DNA from: Streptococcus thalassemiae
Lineage (GTDB): Bacteria; Bacillota; Bacilli; Lactobacillales; Streptococcaceae
Assembly (NCBI RefSeq): GCF_903645285.1
Contig: NZ_CAHJXN010000002.1
Location: 124,001 to 188,000, forward strand
Length of the DNA: 64,000 nt
Reading direction: 5' to 3'
Part shown: positions 40,301 to 48,711 of the stretch, in pieces
Numbering within the stretch: the first letter of the stretch is position 1
How the letters are laid out: the number at the start of each line of letters is the position of its first letter
The notes under the pieces: generated by a model
Databases searched by the model: none
Told to the model about the DNA's origin: nothing
Seen by the model: only the letters and a program-made list of their open reading frames with translations
Translations under genes and position numbers: made by a program

Positions 40301-40379
40301 CTCCCAAATGATGCTTTCTAATAGAATAGCGTAAAACTTTTTTCCCGTTTTCTTCACATTTTCTTGACTTAAAGTTCAT
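37302..40379 (-). CDS. LPQTG-anchored surface protein with SHIRT-like repeats and a Pro-Lys-Pro-Glu stalk
   Basis: A 1025-residue wall protein. A long signal peptide with [19 protein letters not shown] (about 18-50) leads to a Ser/Thr/Asn-rich segment (50-140) and an N-terminal region of about 450 residues that I do not recognise. Three SHIRT-like repeats of about 85 residues follow (unit begins [20 protein letters not shown] and ends FIGTWVF); the last two are nearly identical, the first more divergent. Next are about 22 PKPE units, then LPQTG, a hydrophobic helix and KKREE for sortase A anchoring. It is probably an adhesin, with the stalk extending the N-terminal head. I chose the ATG at 40379, which has atgagg at 7-12 bases; an ATG 12 bases upstream overlaps that site. 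The 5' region has nine consecutive G. Confidence 0.9.
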   Translation of the reverse strand: MNFKSRKCEENGKKVLRYSIRKHHLGVASVAVASVLFFATGVATVQADGAISGEPVSGTPAPPSTPGSASTTSTTSTLGTSGANTGDTEIENTNIDTNTDTNTAALTESNGNSLQGVPRAAEVRNGNDMPSTTLGSDRAVSTDIKPEDSDGARNNEEKPNYAGKVTLMKQWDVNANDPTIRKDTPREYKTGEDKLGKPAFSSSTANTFLGWSDKPSVDGKIDEKNGARLFSPEDTLATAFPKGLKPDSKLYGVYTSFTKNEEPVPTDGRRYSILLKGLKRFTINANKVKIDTKVESEDVLPNTKLSKATEDVEDEKNTRRIIDKYNPENNDTTKVNEVVLKAEFEMDNSTAMTVYRNPDARGQGPVLSNSYKNNKFEIDEKKKTYTYVDLNVNLDKDLVVPEKLYAEFNGYSWRPLYAIGIKKDGTKEILNVYSKDGTNLGNTKDSFNSLVSNTDPKVTFGVETKGYNNITFRMILRSLNEKDSNRPESERDKRNERIAESVIKPDEGKSIAETIMRNMTLKTLSSTELKTLFPDKNDEEINQMVVRIAQDKAKKLADTNGVLSVTGSVEGNVHPSAGRVGFSFLSFDLSDNLPIKEVKANVLELGYVYPYKATYKFISGTEGKDLPEAIEGYKPTDPKTYENTANVNAIQPTTKEYPVAEEDGKWVFKGYDKDIKAVNEADIEFIGTWVFEANKYGVTYKFESGTPGKTLPAAIEGYKPTDQNRYVDKSNVTTIQPTKTEYVDTENDGKWVFKSYDAENKVVNKADVEFIGTWVFEANKYGVTYKFQSGTPGKTLPAAIEGYKPTDPNRYVDKANVNATQPTKTEYVDAENDGKWVFKSYDAENKQVNKADVEFIGTWVFTASAPKPEPKPEPKPEPKPEPKPEPKPEPKPEPKPEPKPEPKPEPKPEPKPEPKPEPKPEPKPEPKPEPKPEPKPEPKPEPKPEPKPEPKPEPQPSPQPTPQPVPQPTPTPTPTSSENWNQGSTEVHKQDELPQTGSQQDEWLVALGGLSILGALTVFPKKREE
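37516..37785 (-). repeat. 12-base tandem repeat coding for Pro-Lys-Pro-Glu
   Basis: About 22 copies of a 12-base unit (ggctccggtttt or ggcttaggctct with synonymous variants on the plus strand). The variants alternate in blocks, which suggests copying of units rather than a single simple expansion. Copy number is likely to vary among strains. Confidence 0.9.
37797..38560 (-). repeat. Three tandem SHIRT-like domain repeats (about 255 bases each)
   Basis: The unit is marked by the repeated plus-strand text taaatacccatgttcctata-like joins near 37800, 38050 and 38310. Units 2 and 3 are nearly identical at DNA level, whereas unit 1 (toward 38560) is diverged. The high identity of neighbouring copies is typical of the SHIRT class. 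Confidence 0.85.
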
Positions 40380-40417
40380 TTTCAACCTCATTTCTTTTTT
40401 ACAAATGGGTACTTATA

Positions 40418-40426
40418 CCCCCCCCC
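40418..40426 (-). repeat. Homopolymer of nine G upstream of the surface-protein gene
   Basis: Nine C on the plus strand, nine G in the gene sense, 39 bases before the chosen ATG. Runs of this length are unusual in AT-rich streptococcal DNA and can change length by slippage. Confidence 0.85.
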
Positions 40427-40520
40427 TTAAATATTTAAGTATTTAAAGAAGGTTCGATTTTTAAGCCTAAAATTGTAATTGTTATGGTGCTTTCAAAAAA
40501 ACACTTGATATTACACTAAC

Positions 40521-40549
40521 ATTATATACCTTTTTCTAAAACATGTCAT
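40521..40549 (-). promoter_or_regulatory. Promoter of the LPQTG surface-protein gene
   Basis: On the minus strand: ATGACA (40549-40544), a 17-base spacer, and a perfect TATAAT (40526-40521). It gives a leader of about 135 bases that contains the nine-G run. The rest of the 367-base gap (40380-40746) holds a weaker TATAAG right after the G run and, at 40609-40686, a terminator-like repeat. Confidence 0.7.
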
Positions 40550-40608
40550 GTAAAACTGGGCAAAAACTCAATTTTGTTAAAAATAAGTAAATAAGTAAAT
40601 CCTTCCTT

Positions 40609-40686
40609 AATAAACCGCATATTATCAAGGTTTTGCCACCTGATAATATGCGGTTTTCTGATTTTAAAAACTTTTTATCCAGTATC
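40609..40686 (-). repeat. Terminator-like repeat, copy 1 (SPRITE candidate)
   Basis: A hairpin region accgcatattatcaagg ... cacctgataatatgcggt plus about 30 flanking bases (ttttaaaaactttttatcc). A closely related sequence is found at 50942-51017. It follows the choline-binding gene at 40747 and can act as its terminator. The shared flanks suggest a dispersed element like the pneumococcal SPRITE class; that name is not verified here. Confidence 0.6.
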
Positions 40687-40746
40687 ACTTCGTGAAGCTG
40701 CACTCTTACTTAAAATTTATCTCAAATTACAAAATACTACCATTAC

Positions 40747-41742
40747 TTACTGAACCCATTCACCATTATAATTGACAGAATAGCCATCTACAGTGGTATT
40801 CACTGCCAAAGCACCTGAGCTATAAGCATAGTACCATTTGCCATTGACCTGGAACCAGCCTGTCGTCATATCACCATTTTTATTATCTAAATAATACCAA
40901 GTTGAACCATCTTGATACCAACCAGTTGCCATAGCTCCTGATGAACGGAGATAGTACCACTTGTTACCAAGGTTTTGCCAACCAGTTTTCATATCACCAT
41001 TTGACTGGTCTAAATAATACCAAGTTGAACCTTCCTGATACCAACCAGTCGCCATGGCTCCTGATGAACGGAGGTAGTACCACTTATTACCAAGATATTG
41101 CCAACCCGTTTGCATTGCAGCACTTGTTGGATCCAGATAGTACCAAGTTGAATTATCATTGGTCCAGCCACGCACTAGCTCCCCAACCGTCAAACTGTCG
41201 ATACGAGCATCGAAGCTACCATCCTCCTGTAAATAATACCAATGCCCTTCGTCAGAAATCCAACCAGTTTTTAAAGTGTGATAGCTACGCTGATCTTCAA
41301 AATAATAGACTCGTTTCTCTGCTGGACTATCATATTGTTCCCCATGATGTTTGTTGGTATTTGTAGCAGTTTTTGCTTCTAAAACTTGCTTACCAACAAA
41401 TTCTTGTAGTACCCCATCTTGACCAAAGTAAAACCAATCTGGTCTAAAAGCAATATCTTGCCTTAGAGAAGAACCAATCGTAACCCCTTCGTGTGGAGCA
41501 GGTATATATTGCCAGCCGACAACCATCTCTCCAGATAAAGAATCAAAATAATAGTATTTTCCATCAATCACTCGCCAGTAGGTTTCTTTGAGTTCCCCCT
41601 TCTTGTAGTAGGTTCTTCCGTTTTCTTGTACAAAATGCCATCCTTCTGAATCAGCATCATCCGCCAATACTGCACTTGTTGCCAGTAAGCTAAAGAAAAA
41701 AACTGCTAATGCAATTTGCATCAATTTTTTTATTATTTTCAT
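40747..41742 (-). CDS. Choline-binding protein of the CbpF/CbpC/CbpJ type
   Basis: A 331-residue exported protein. The signal peptide (1-27, KKLMQIALAVFFFSLLATSA) is followed by degenerate choline-binding repeats (about 30-190; WRVIDGKYYYFDSLSGEMVVGW, then GKQVLEAKTATNTNKHHGE) and by five or six canonical repeats to the C terminus (NKWYYLRSSGAMATGW). This two-part layout is that of CbpF, a known modulator of the LytC lysozyme, and of its relatives CbpC and CbpJ. The position beside ritR corresponds to the cbpC/cbpJ region in pneumococci. Which family member it represents cannot be settled. Confidence 0.88.
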   Translation of the reverse strand: MKIIKKLMQIALAVFFFSLLATSAVLADDADSEGWHFVQENGRTYYKKGELKETYWRVIDGKYYYFDSLSGEMVVGWQYIPAPHEGVTIGSSLRQDIAFRPDWFYFGQDGVLQEFVGKQVLEAKTATNTNKHHGEQYDSPAEKRVYYFEDQRSYHTLKTGWISDEGHWYYLQEDGSFDARIDSLTVGELVRGWTNDNSTWYYLDPTSAAMQTGWQYLGNKWYYLRSSGAMATGWYQEGSTWYYLDQSNGDMKTGWQNLGNKWYYLRSSGAMATGWYQDGSTWYYLDNKNGDMTTGWFQVNGKWYYAYSSGALAVNTTVDGYSVNYNGEWVQ

Positions 41743-41840
41743 TAGACCTATCCTCCATAACTGATTGTAGCAAAGACCCGACTGAATGTCAATATATAAA
41801 AACTCCTCAAAAAAAGTAGTTACATAACTGCAACTACTCT

Positions 41841-42530
41841 CTATTCTTGCATGGTGTAACCTACACCACGCACGGTTTTAATGTAGCTTTTTTGACCTTT
41901 TACATCAAGCTTGCTACGTAGATAACGAATATAGACATCCACGATATTGGTCTCTGTCGCACTTTCGTACTTCCAAACACTTTCCAATAACTGCTCACGA
42001 GTCAGAACCTTCTTGCTTCCCATGAGAGTAGCCAGAAGGTCATACTCACGACGGGTCAGAGCAATCATCTCCTCGCCACGATAAGCGGTATGATGCTCTA
42101 CATCCATACGCAGATTGCGGTAAGAGGTTGGAACCTTCATCTGACTACAGTGTTGGTCGATGAAGTCCCGACCTCGGAAAATCGCTGAAATACGAGCTAC
42201 CAGATTCTCAATAATAACTGGCTTATAGATGTAAGAAACGGCAAAGCGTTGGATTGTCTCGAGCTGGTCTTGCAATTCTTCGCGATGGTCCAAGACCATG
42301 ATGACCGAGGCTGGCTTAGTCCGACTCAGCTTATCTGCAAAATCCTGGGCTGTCATATCCCCCAGATGAGCATTCAATAAAATCAAGTCATAGTCTGTCT
42401 GAAGAGCCGTGGAGAGGGCTTTTTGCCCCTCCTCAACCTGATCAACTCGGTATTGCTCTTTTTGGAGTTCCAAACTTAAAAAATGAGCTAGATTTCGTTC
42501 TTTCTCAAGTAATAAAATCCGTTTCCCCAT
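41841..42530 (-). CDS. ritR: Orphan response regulator RitR (repressor of iron transport)
   Basis: A 229-residue OmpR-type regulator. The phosphorylation Asp is replaced by Asn53 (LILLNAHLGD), and Cys128 (DQHCSQM) is in the linker, the two diagnostic features of RitR, which dimerises through oxidised Cys128 instead of phosphorylation. The winged helix (about 140-229) has LTRREYDLLATLMGSKKVLTREQLL. RitR represses the piu iron uptake genes. It starts 11 bases after gnd and is likely cotranscribed with it. Confidence 0.96.
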   Translation of the reverse strand: MGKRILLLEKERNLAHFLSLELQKEQYRVDQVEEGQKALSTALQTDYDLILLNAHLGDMTAQDFADKLSRTKPASVIMVLDHREELQDQLETIQRFAVSYIYKPVIIENLVARISAIFRGRDFIDQHCSQMKVPTSYRNLRMDVEHHTAYRGEEMIALTRREYDLLATLMGSKKVLTREQLLESVWKYESATETNIVDVYIRYLRSKLDVKGQKSYIKTVRGVGYTMQE

Positions 42531-42541
42531 GGCAGACCTAC

Positions 42542-43966
42542 TTATTTTTCGTCATACCAAGAGTAGTGGAAGATTCCTTCTTTGTCTTTACGTTGGTAAG
42601 TGTGGGCACCAAAGTAGTCACGTTGCGCTTGGATTAAGTTAGCTGGAAGGTCAGCTGAACGGTAGCTATCAAAGTAAGTAATAGCTGCCGAGAAAGTTGG
42701 TACTGGTACACCAGCTTGAACAGCAAGAGCTACGATGTCACGCACTGCTTGTTGGTACTTAGCAGTAACATCCAAGAAGTACTCATCCAAAAGAAGATTA
42801 GCAAGGTCTGCATCACGGTTGTAAGCATCTGTAATCTTTTGCAAGAAACGAGAACGGATGATACAGCCATCACGCCAGATAGATGCGATGTCTGCAAATG
42901 GCAAGTTCCAGTTGTTTTCTTTAGAAGCTACACGCAATTGCGCAAAACCTTGTGCGTATGAAATGATTTTTGAGAAGTAAAGGGCTTGACGGATCTTTTC
43001 AATCAACTCAGCCTTGTCTCCTTCAAATTTGAAGGCAGCTGGTTTTGGAAGAACCTTGCTAGCATGCACACGTTCTTCCTTGTAAGTAGAGATGTAACGT
43101 GCAAATACCGACTCAGTGATGAGTGACAATGGCACACCAAGGTCAAGTGATGATTGGCTAGTCCATTTACCAGTTCCCTTGTTACCTGCAGCGTCAAGGA
43201 TGTAGTCTACGATTGGTCCATCTTGACCTTCATCGTCTTTGCGGCTCAAGATATCAGCTGTGATTTCGATCAAGTAGCTGTCCAATTCACCCTTGTTCCA
43301 CTCAGTAAAGATTTCAGCCATGTCTTCTGCAGAAAGGCCTAGCAAGTGTTGCATCAAGTCATAGCTTTCTGCGATCAATTGCATATCACCATACTCGATA
43401 CCGTTGTGAACCATTTTCACATAGTGACCAGCTCCGTCAGGACCGATGTAAGTCACACATGGTTTGCCATCTTCTGGTGCTTTAGCTGAGATTTCTTCAA
43501 GAACATCCGCAACCAATTCATAAGCTTCTTTTTGTCCACCAGGCATGATAGAAGGACCTTCAAGGGCACCTTTTTCACCACCAGAAACTCCTGTACCGAT
43601 AAAGTTGATACCAGAGTTTGCCAATTCTTCATTACGACGGATTGTATCTTTGTAGAAAGTGTTTCCTCCGTCAATCAAGATATCACCCTTGTCAAGGTGT
43701 GGAAGAAGGGCTTGAATTGTAGCATCTGTACCAGGTCCAGCTTGAACCATCAGCATGATACGACGAGGTTTTTCGATTGAGTTTACAAAACTTTCAACAT
43801 CATAGCTTGGCACAAAGTTCTTTTCAGGATGGCAAGAAATTACATCTTCCGTTTTTTCTTTACTACGGTTGTAAATAGCAACTGTGTAACCACGAGATTC
43901 AATATTAAGGGCAAGGTTACGACCCATTACGGCCATACCTACGACACCAAAGTTAGCTTTTGTCAT
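42542..43966 (-). CDS. gnd: 6-phosphogluconate dehydrogenase (decarboxylating)
   Basis: A 474-residue pentose-phosphate enzyme that makes ribulose 5-phosphate and NADPH. It has the N-terminal [21 protein letters not shown] Rossmann motif, the [22 protein letters not shown] signature near 125-146, and [20 protein letters not shown] near 184-203. Length is normal for the short type. The coupling with ritR is known from pneumococci and fits the link between NADPH supply and redox-sensing RitR. Confidence 0.97.
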   Translation of the reverse strand: MTKANFGVVGMAVMGRNLALNIESRGYTVAIYNRSKEKTEDVISCHPEKNFVPSYDVESFVNSIEKPRRIMLMVQAGPGTDATIQALLPHLDKGDILIDGGNTFYKDTIRRNEELANSGINFIGTGVSGGEKGALEGPSIMPGGQKEAYELVADVLEEISAKAPEDGKPCVTYIGPDGAGHYVKMVHNGIEYGDMQLIAESYDLMQHLLGLSAEDMAEIFTEWNKGELDSYLIEITADILSRKDDEGQDGPIVDYILDAAGNKGTGKWTSQSSLDLGVPLSLITESVFARYISTYKEERVHASKVLPKPAAFKFEGDKAELIEKIRQALYFSKIISYAQGFAQLRVASKENNWNLPFADIASIWRDGCIIRSRFLQKITDAYNRDADLANLLLDEYFLDVTAKYQQAVRDIVALAVQAGVPVPTFSAAITYFDSYRSADLPANLIQAQRDYFGAHTYQRKDKEGIFHYSWYDEK

Positions 43967-44041
43967 TTGACACTCCTCTTGTTTGATTTGTTTTATTTTA
44001 TCATTTTTACTTTTGAAAAGAAAGAATTTTGTAACGACTGC

Positions 44042-45454
44042 TTAGTAGTCCAAGTCATCCGCATGACCAGCGCCATTTCCGACAAAGTAGCCTGTCTTAC
44101 AGTTAAGGGTAAAGAGATAGGTTCCATCTGGCTTGTAGAGGTTGTAATAACCATTGCCGTTAACGATATTGACGCGTTCAAGGATATATTGGTCTCCAGT
44201 GATATAGCCACGCGAACGTGAAGTCGCTAGAATTTGTTCCAAGACACCATCCGCAAAATCCCAAGCAGAGTTGTTACTATCATCAATAGCAGACTGATTA
44301 TAGGCAACACGACTAGCACTTCTTTGAACAGCAACCCCTGCACTCGAGAGACCCATATTGACTTCACTGCGAGTACTTCTAGTTTCATTTGAGGCAACAT
44401 TTGAACTACTTGGGCTTGTCTCACTAGTCGTATTTGAGCTTGCTTGACTAGAGCTTGAGCTACTAGTTTGACTTGAACTTGAGCTAGAGCTAGAAGTACT
44501 TGTTTGCTGGCTCTTACCAAGGCTGATAGCCTTATCTAGCACTTTATCAAGCTCCGTATTTCCAGTTTTAATATCTGTAAATTTAGCATCCGATTTGGCT
44601 TTGGCATTGGTATCCAACACACCATCAACAATAGCTGGTTTTTCAAATTGTGCATTGACATCTTGAATGGCCTTGATTTGCGTTGCTAGACTATCATATT
44701 TAGATTTGGCAAGCGTATGTTCACGACTACCTTCCAGCTTATCAAGTAAGGTTTTAAGTTGACTTAGTTTATCAAACTGGCTGTTTTTCAAAGCAATTTT
44801 ATTGCTATCTGTGTAAAAGGCGTCATAAAGTGTATTAAAATCATCCACATCCGATTGATTGGCTGTAGTTGATTGAGAAGTCTGAATTTCCTTGGTCGAG
44901 CGATTCACTTGACGATAGACATAATAAGCACTGACACAGATAATTACTGATACAAGCGCCAAAGCAGTTAAAACAAAGCCTTTTTTGCTTTTCTCTTCTG
45001 ACTCTTCTTGTTCCAGACGAGAAAGACTCTGCTCCTCTTCCGCTTCTTCAGTCATTTCTGTTGGATTTTCATCCTCTAGCAATAGAGGATCCAAGCCTTG
45101 CTCCTCATCGTCCAGAGGTAAGGGAGGTAAGATGTCTTCAGAAGATGGAACTTCCTCCGAAGAAGCTTCTGACTCCTCTACAGCCTCACGCATCTCTTGA
45201 ATTAAATCATCCAGACTCTGAGTTTCAACTAACTCCTCTTTTTTGTATTGACGAGTCGCAAACTTATCTGCTTCGATTTCATCTTTGTGTTGTTTGACAT
45301 ACTTGTCCAAAATGGAATCCTCAGGCAAGACTCCTGCTTCCACTTCCTCATTTTTACGAATAGCTTGACCAACTGTTAGCTCTTTTGCTTCATCAAAATC
45401 AAATTGCGGTTCTTGACCTTCTTTTTTATGACGATTTCGTCTTTTTTTACTCAT
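44042..45454 (-). CDS. mapZ: Mid-cell-anchored protein MapZ (LocZ)
   Basis: A 470-residue bitopic protein. The cytoplasmic part (1-158) is acidic and contains Thr67 (FATRQY) and Thr78 (LVETQS), at the positions phosphorylated by StkP in pneumococcus. One membrane helix follows (about 159-180, [20 protein letters not shown]). The outer part has a helical domain, a Ser/Thr-rich linker (about 310-360) and a C-terminal peptidoglycan-binding domain. MapZ marks division sites and positions the Z ring. It follows the methyltransferase gene by 12 bases. Confidence 0.94.
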   Translation of the reverse strand: MSKKRRNRHKKEGQEPQFDFDEAKELTVGQAIRKNEEVEAGVLPEDSILDKYVKQHKDEIEADKFATRQYKKEELVETQSLDDLIQEMREAVEESEASSEEVPSSEDILPPLPLDDEEQGLDPLLLEDENPTEMTEEAEEEQSLSRLEQEESEEKSKKGFVLTALALVSVIICVSAYYVYRQVNRSTKEIQTSQSTTANQSDVDDFNTLYDAFYTDSNKIALKNSQFDKLSQLKTLLDKLEGSREHTLAKSKYDSLATQIKAIQDVNAQFEKPAIVDGVLDTNAKAKSDAKFTDIKTGNTELDKVLDKAISLGKSQQTSTSSSSSSSSQTSSSSSSQASSNTTSETSPSSSNVASNETRSTRSEVNMGLSSAGVAVQRSASRVAYNQSAIDDSNNSAWDFADGVLEQILATSRSRGYITGDQYILERVNIVNGNGYYNLYKPDGTYLFTLNCKTGYFVGNGAGHADDLDY

Positions 45455-45466
45455 GAGTATCCCTTT

Positions 45467-46624
45467 CTATTTTACCTCTTGCCGTTTGACACGCTGACCA
45501 AAATATTGATACAGATCCACTTTCAAGGTTCCGTTGTATAACTTACGCTTCTTATCTGCTTGGCTACCATACTTGCTTTCAAAGGCTTCATCACTAGTCA
45601 AGATAAATTTGCTCCAAGTTTTCAGTGGTGCAAATACTTGACCCATCTCAGCATAAAGCTTGGTCACCCCTGCATCATCTGATAAACGCTCCCCGTAAGG
45701 AGGATTGGAGATGATTACACCATTGATTTTATCGGAACGTAAATCCTGCACGCGCATCTGCTTAAAGGTAATGTCTCCTGCAACACCAGCTGCCTGAGCA
45801 TTAGCTTTAGCAATTTCTACCATGCGAGCATCGATATCACAGCCCATAATATCCAGTTCCAGCTCACGGTCTACTTTTTTGGCTGCTTCTGTGCGCACTT
45901 CCTGAATCAAGCGGTCGCTGACCCAGTTCCACTCCTCAAATGCAAAAGAGCGACGAAGTCCTGGTGCCATCTTTCGAGCAATCATGACTGCCTCGATACA
46001 GAAAGTTCCTGAACCACAGGTCGGATCAATCAAAGGCTTATCTGGATACCAGTTAGAAAGTTGTAAAATAGCTGCCGCCATATTTTCCTTGATAGGAGCG
46101 CCACCTTTTTCGGTACGATAACCACGTTTAAAGAGGCTAGATCCTGTCGTATCAATCATGACAGTTGCCACATCTTTGAGAATAGAGACCTCAATCTTAA
46201 ACTCTGGGCCATTCTCCATCAGAGGAACACCTTCTGGGCGGGCGTAGTGTTTCTGCAATTTCTTGACAACAGCTTTCTTAGAAATAGCCTGTACACTGGG
46301 CTCATTGTGAAGTTTAGATTTAACACATTTTGCTTTTGAAATCGGGAACCGAGCTCCAAGTGGTAAATAATTTTCCCAATCTAAAGCGAAAACTCCCTGA
46401 AACAGCTCTTCAAAAGTCTTAGCTGGGAACGTTCCTACGATAATCTTGATACGATCTGCTGCCCGAAGCCACAGGTTGGTTTCGATAATAGCTCTCACGT
46501 CTCCTTGAAAACGAACACGTCCATTTTCAACCTGACAATCGTAGCCCAGCTCTCGCACTTCTCGTCCTACAACAGCTTCAAGCCCTGCTGCCACAGTTGC
46601 AATTAAATTAAATTCTTTTTTCAT
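45467..46624 (-). CDS. RlmL-like 23S rRNA guanine N2-methyltransferase
   Basis: A 385-residue protein with an N-terminal THUMP RNA-binding domain (about 1-160) and a methyltransferase domain of the UPF0020 type. PTCGSGTFCIEAVMIARKMAPG (about 193-214) and the NPPY motif in ISNPPYGERL near 298 are visible. This family methylates 23S rRNA guanine; the exact position is not shown by sequence. I chose the ATG at 46624, which gives the usual MKKEFNLIATVAAGLEAV; five extra residues from a TTG at 46639 are not conserved. It follows rnpB. Confidence 0.88.
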   Translation of the reverse strand: MKKEFNLIATVAAGLEAVVGREVRELGYDCQVENGRVRFQGDVRAIIETNLWLRAADRIKIIVGTFPAKTFEELFQGVFALDWENYLPLGARFPISKAKCVKSKLHNEPSVQAISKKAVVKKLQKHYARPEGVPLMENGPEFKIEVSILKDVATVMIDTTGSSLFKRGYRTEKGGAPIKENMAAAILQLSNWYPDKPLIDPTCGSGTFCIEAVMIARKMAPGLRRSFAFEEWNWVSDRLIQEVRTEAAKKVDRELELDIMGCDIDARMVEIAKANAQAAGVAGDITFKQMRVQDLRSDKINGVIISNPPYGERLSDDAGVTKLYAEMGQVFAPLKTWSKFILTSDEAFESKYGSQADKKRKLYNGTLKVDLYQYFGQRVKRQEVK

Positions 46625-46659
46625 GTTACAGTCTTGCAAGACCTTTCTATATGTCCACT

Positions 46660-46694
46660 TTAAAAAATGAGGTTGAGAAAATTTCTCAGCCCCA
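46660..46694 (-). terminator. Terminator of rnpB
   Basis: On the minus strand ggggctgagaaa / ttttctcaacctc forms a stem of about 11 pairs with one mismatch, followed by atttttt. Confidence 0.75.
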
Positions 46695-46699
46695 ACCTA

Positions 46700-47096
46700 T
46701 ATGCAATTTTCTATAAGCCATGTTTTGTTCCAGAAGTGACTAGGACCACTTCCTTCGATAATCATCTGTCTACCACTAACAGCTCTAGCTGATAGCAGTC
46801 AGAATACTACGTTCGTTTCCGCGTACTCCATGCCCCGACCAAAATTTGGGTTGCTAGCTTGAGGGGTTTACCGCGTTCCACTCTCTCTGTTTCCAGAAAG
46901 ACTCCGTCACTGTGGCACTTTCAAGCCTACTCTGGCCTATCCAAGGACTTAGCCATTTCAACTGCCGTAACGATTTCTCGTCCCTAGGCTTATGGTTTCG
47001 CCTAGCACAAACACTACAGGCATCACAGCCTGTGCTAGCATGGACTTTCCTCATGAGAAGCAATTCTCCTCACGCGATTATCCAAAAATTGCATGT
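46700..47096 (-). ncRNA. rnpB: RNase P RNA (type B)
   Basis: On the minus strand the region contains the universal gaggaaagtccatgct block (CR I) near 47045, cacaggctgtgatgcctgta nearby, ggcgaaaccataagcct, and near the end gtggtagacagatgattatc. The 5' part gcaatttttgg and the 3' part aaaattgcat pair with each other, giving the ends. The length of about 397 bases fits Firmicute type B RNA. Together with RnpA it matures tRNA 5' ends. It lies between gpsB and the methyltransferase gene; no other gene is in this gap. Confidence 0.95.
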
Positions 47097-47109
47097 AACA
47101 AGACCTGAA

Positions 47110-47451
47110 TTACAAATCAGTATTGTCTAAAATTTGTTTACCGAATACTTCTTTTTCAAGACGATTCAAGCGTTTCAAAATATCAAAATTCGTCATAGAA
47201 GATGAAGCAGCCACATCAATTGGATCTGGGTGACTAGGACTTGGAGCCGAACTCACTTGCGGTTTACGAGTTAATTCTTCCTTCAAATCCGCAATCTCCT
47301 GACGAAGTGACTTAACCAAGGCAGCATAGGTTTCATAGTCCTTGATGACATCGTCTAAAAACTCATCAACTTCTACCTTGCTATACCCACGAACTTCACG
47401 TCCAAACTCTTGTTCAAAAATATCTTTTGCTGAAAAAATAATACTTGTCAT
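47110..47451 (-). CDS. gpsB: Cell division protein GpsB
   Basis: A 113-residue DivIVA-like cytoplasmic protein that links peripheral and septal wall synthesis. The N-terminal membrane- and PBP-binding domain has [20 protein letters not shown] and a coiled coil (25-65). A variable linker with Ser/Pro (about 68-85) and the C-terminal [20 protein letters not shown] follow. I chose the ATG at 47451, which has ggagag upstream and matches pneumococcal GpsB; the ATG 12 bases earlier overlaps that site. Close to pbp1A and mapZ. Confidence 0.94.
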
Positions 47452-47520
47452 GTCTCTCTCCATTCTCGCTTGCTAGTATTATTATATAAAAAAAGGCAAA
47501 CAAAAATCAAGGTCAAAGCT

Positions 47521-48048
47521 TCAATTTTCGGAAAAATTTTCAGCCAGTTCATTTAATTGATCAAATGTTAATCTCTTTATAAAATAGTCCTCTTGATTTT
47601 TCATCTTTTGGTAAAAATAAGCTAGTTTCGTTTCATTTTCTTCATCATAAAAAAGATAGGAACTATTCGTATTTTCCAGTAAAAACTGCTGGTAGTCTCT
47701 TAACTGCCCCTTGTGTTCATAGCGAGGATAAGCATATTTGACAAAGTCTACCTGCTTAAAGCGGCTCAGTTTCATCTGATTGCCTTCATTCCAATTTTCC
47801 CCATGGGTTTCAAAAGCAAAAATGGTCGCCAACTGGAAACCGTACTCGGTTTTCATCTCCTGAGCAACCTCTAAAACCCAATATTCAAAGCCCAAAGTCC
47901 CTGTAAATACAAGCCAAGACACCCCATCTGCTGCCATAGCCTCTAAATCTTTACGTATTGCTTTTTTTATCAATTTAAGACGAGGATCCTTATCAGAAAA
48001 TAAACCCAAATCAAAAGCAGAATAGCCTAAAACCAAAGCTGTAGCCAT
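47521..48048 (-). CDS. DUF1273 / YpsA-like SLOG family protein
   Basis: A 175-residue protein of the SLOG superfamily type (YpsA). A Rossmann-like start ([15 protein letters not shown]) leads to [22 protein letters not shown] and ends in a charged helix. YpsA is linked to division in Bacillus and Staphylococcus, but the molecular role is unknown. It is divergent from recU and lies next to gpsB, an arrangement common in Firmicutes. I chose the ATG at 48048, preceded by aaaggg at 7 bases; a longer frame to 48132 runs over the recU promoter. Confidence 0.85.
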   Translation of the reverse strand: MATALVLGYSAFDLGLFSDKDPRLKLIKKAIRKDLEAMAADGVSWLVFTGTLGFEYWVLEVAQEMKTEYGFQLATIFAFETHGENWNEGNQMKLSRFKQVDFVKYAYPRYEHKGQLRDYQQFLLENTNSSYLFYDEENETKLAYFYQKMKNQEDYFIKRLTFDQLNELAENFSEN

Positions 48049-48073
48049 TTTTAACCCTTTCTGTGCAAATTTA

Positions 48074-48082
48074 TGGTATAAT
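48074..48082 (+). promoter_or_regulatory. Promoter of recU-pbp1A (extended -10)
   Basis: TGG followed by TATAAT (48077-48082) forms an extended -10. No good -35 is seen at 17 bases. A taaggag site precedes the recU ATG. Confidence 0.65.
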
Positions 48083-48114
48083 AGAGTGATGTTATTGTAC
48101 CAATAAGGAGAATT

Positions 48115-48711
48115 ATGGTCAACTATCCACATAAACTTTCATCACAAAAAAGACAAACATCTCTTTCTCAACCCAAAAATTTCGCAAATCGAGGAATGTC
48201 TTTTGAAAAGATGATCAATGCTACCAACGACTACTATTTGTCTCAGGGCTTGGCTGTTATACATAAGAAACCAACCCCTATTCAAATCGTACGAGTGGAC
48301 TATCCACAACGAAGTCGTGCCAAGATTGTTGAAGCCTATTTTCGACAAGCTTCAACGACGGACTATTCTGGCGTTTATAATGGATATTACATCGACTTTG
48401 AAGCCAAGGAAACAAAACAAAAACGTGCGATTCCGATGAAAAATTTTCATCCACATCAAATTCAGCATATGGAACAAGTCCTTGCCCAACAAGGAATCTG
48501 CTTTGTCCTTCTTCACTTTTCTTCTCAGCAAGAAACCTACTTATTGCCGGCATTCGATTTGATTCGCTTCTATCATCAAGATAAGGGACAAAAATCAATG
48601 CCACTTGGATATATTCGAGAATATGGATATGAAATCAAGGCTGGTGCCTTCCCTCAAATTCCTTATCTCAATGTTATCAAAGAACATTTATTAGGTGGTA
48701 AAACAAGATGA
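48115..48711 (+). CDS. recU: Holliday junction resolvase RecU
   Basis: A 198-residue RecU nuclease that resolves four-way junctions in recombination and repair in Firmicutes. The catalytic part has [18 protein letters not shown] (about 24-41) and [19 protein letters not shown] near 82-100, with the Asp-Glu-x-Lys set. Length is normal. The stop overlaps the pbp1A start by 4 bases, a conserved Firmicute pair. Confidence 0.95.
   Translation: MVNYPHKLSSQKRQTSLSQPKNFANRGMSFEKMINATNDYYLSQGLAVIHKKPTPIQIVRVDYPQRSRAKIVEAYFRQASTTDYSGVYNGYYIDFEAKETKQKRAIPMKNFHPHQIQHMEQVLAQQGICFVLLHFSSQQETYLLPAFDLIRFYHQDKGQKSMPLGYIREYGYEIKAGAFPQIPYLNVIKEHLLGGKTR

Noticed and set aside
46854-47130. Short frames on both strands at 46.85-47.13 kb
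   Set aside because: They lie within rnpB, which explains the sequence.
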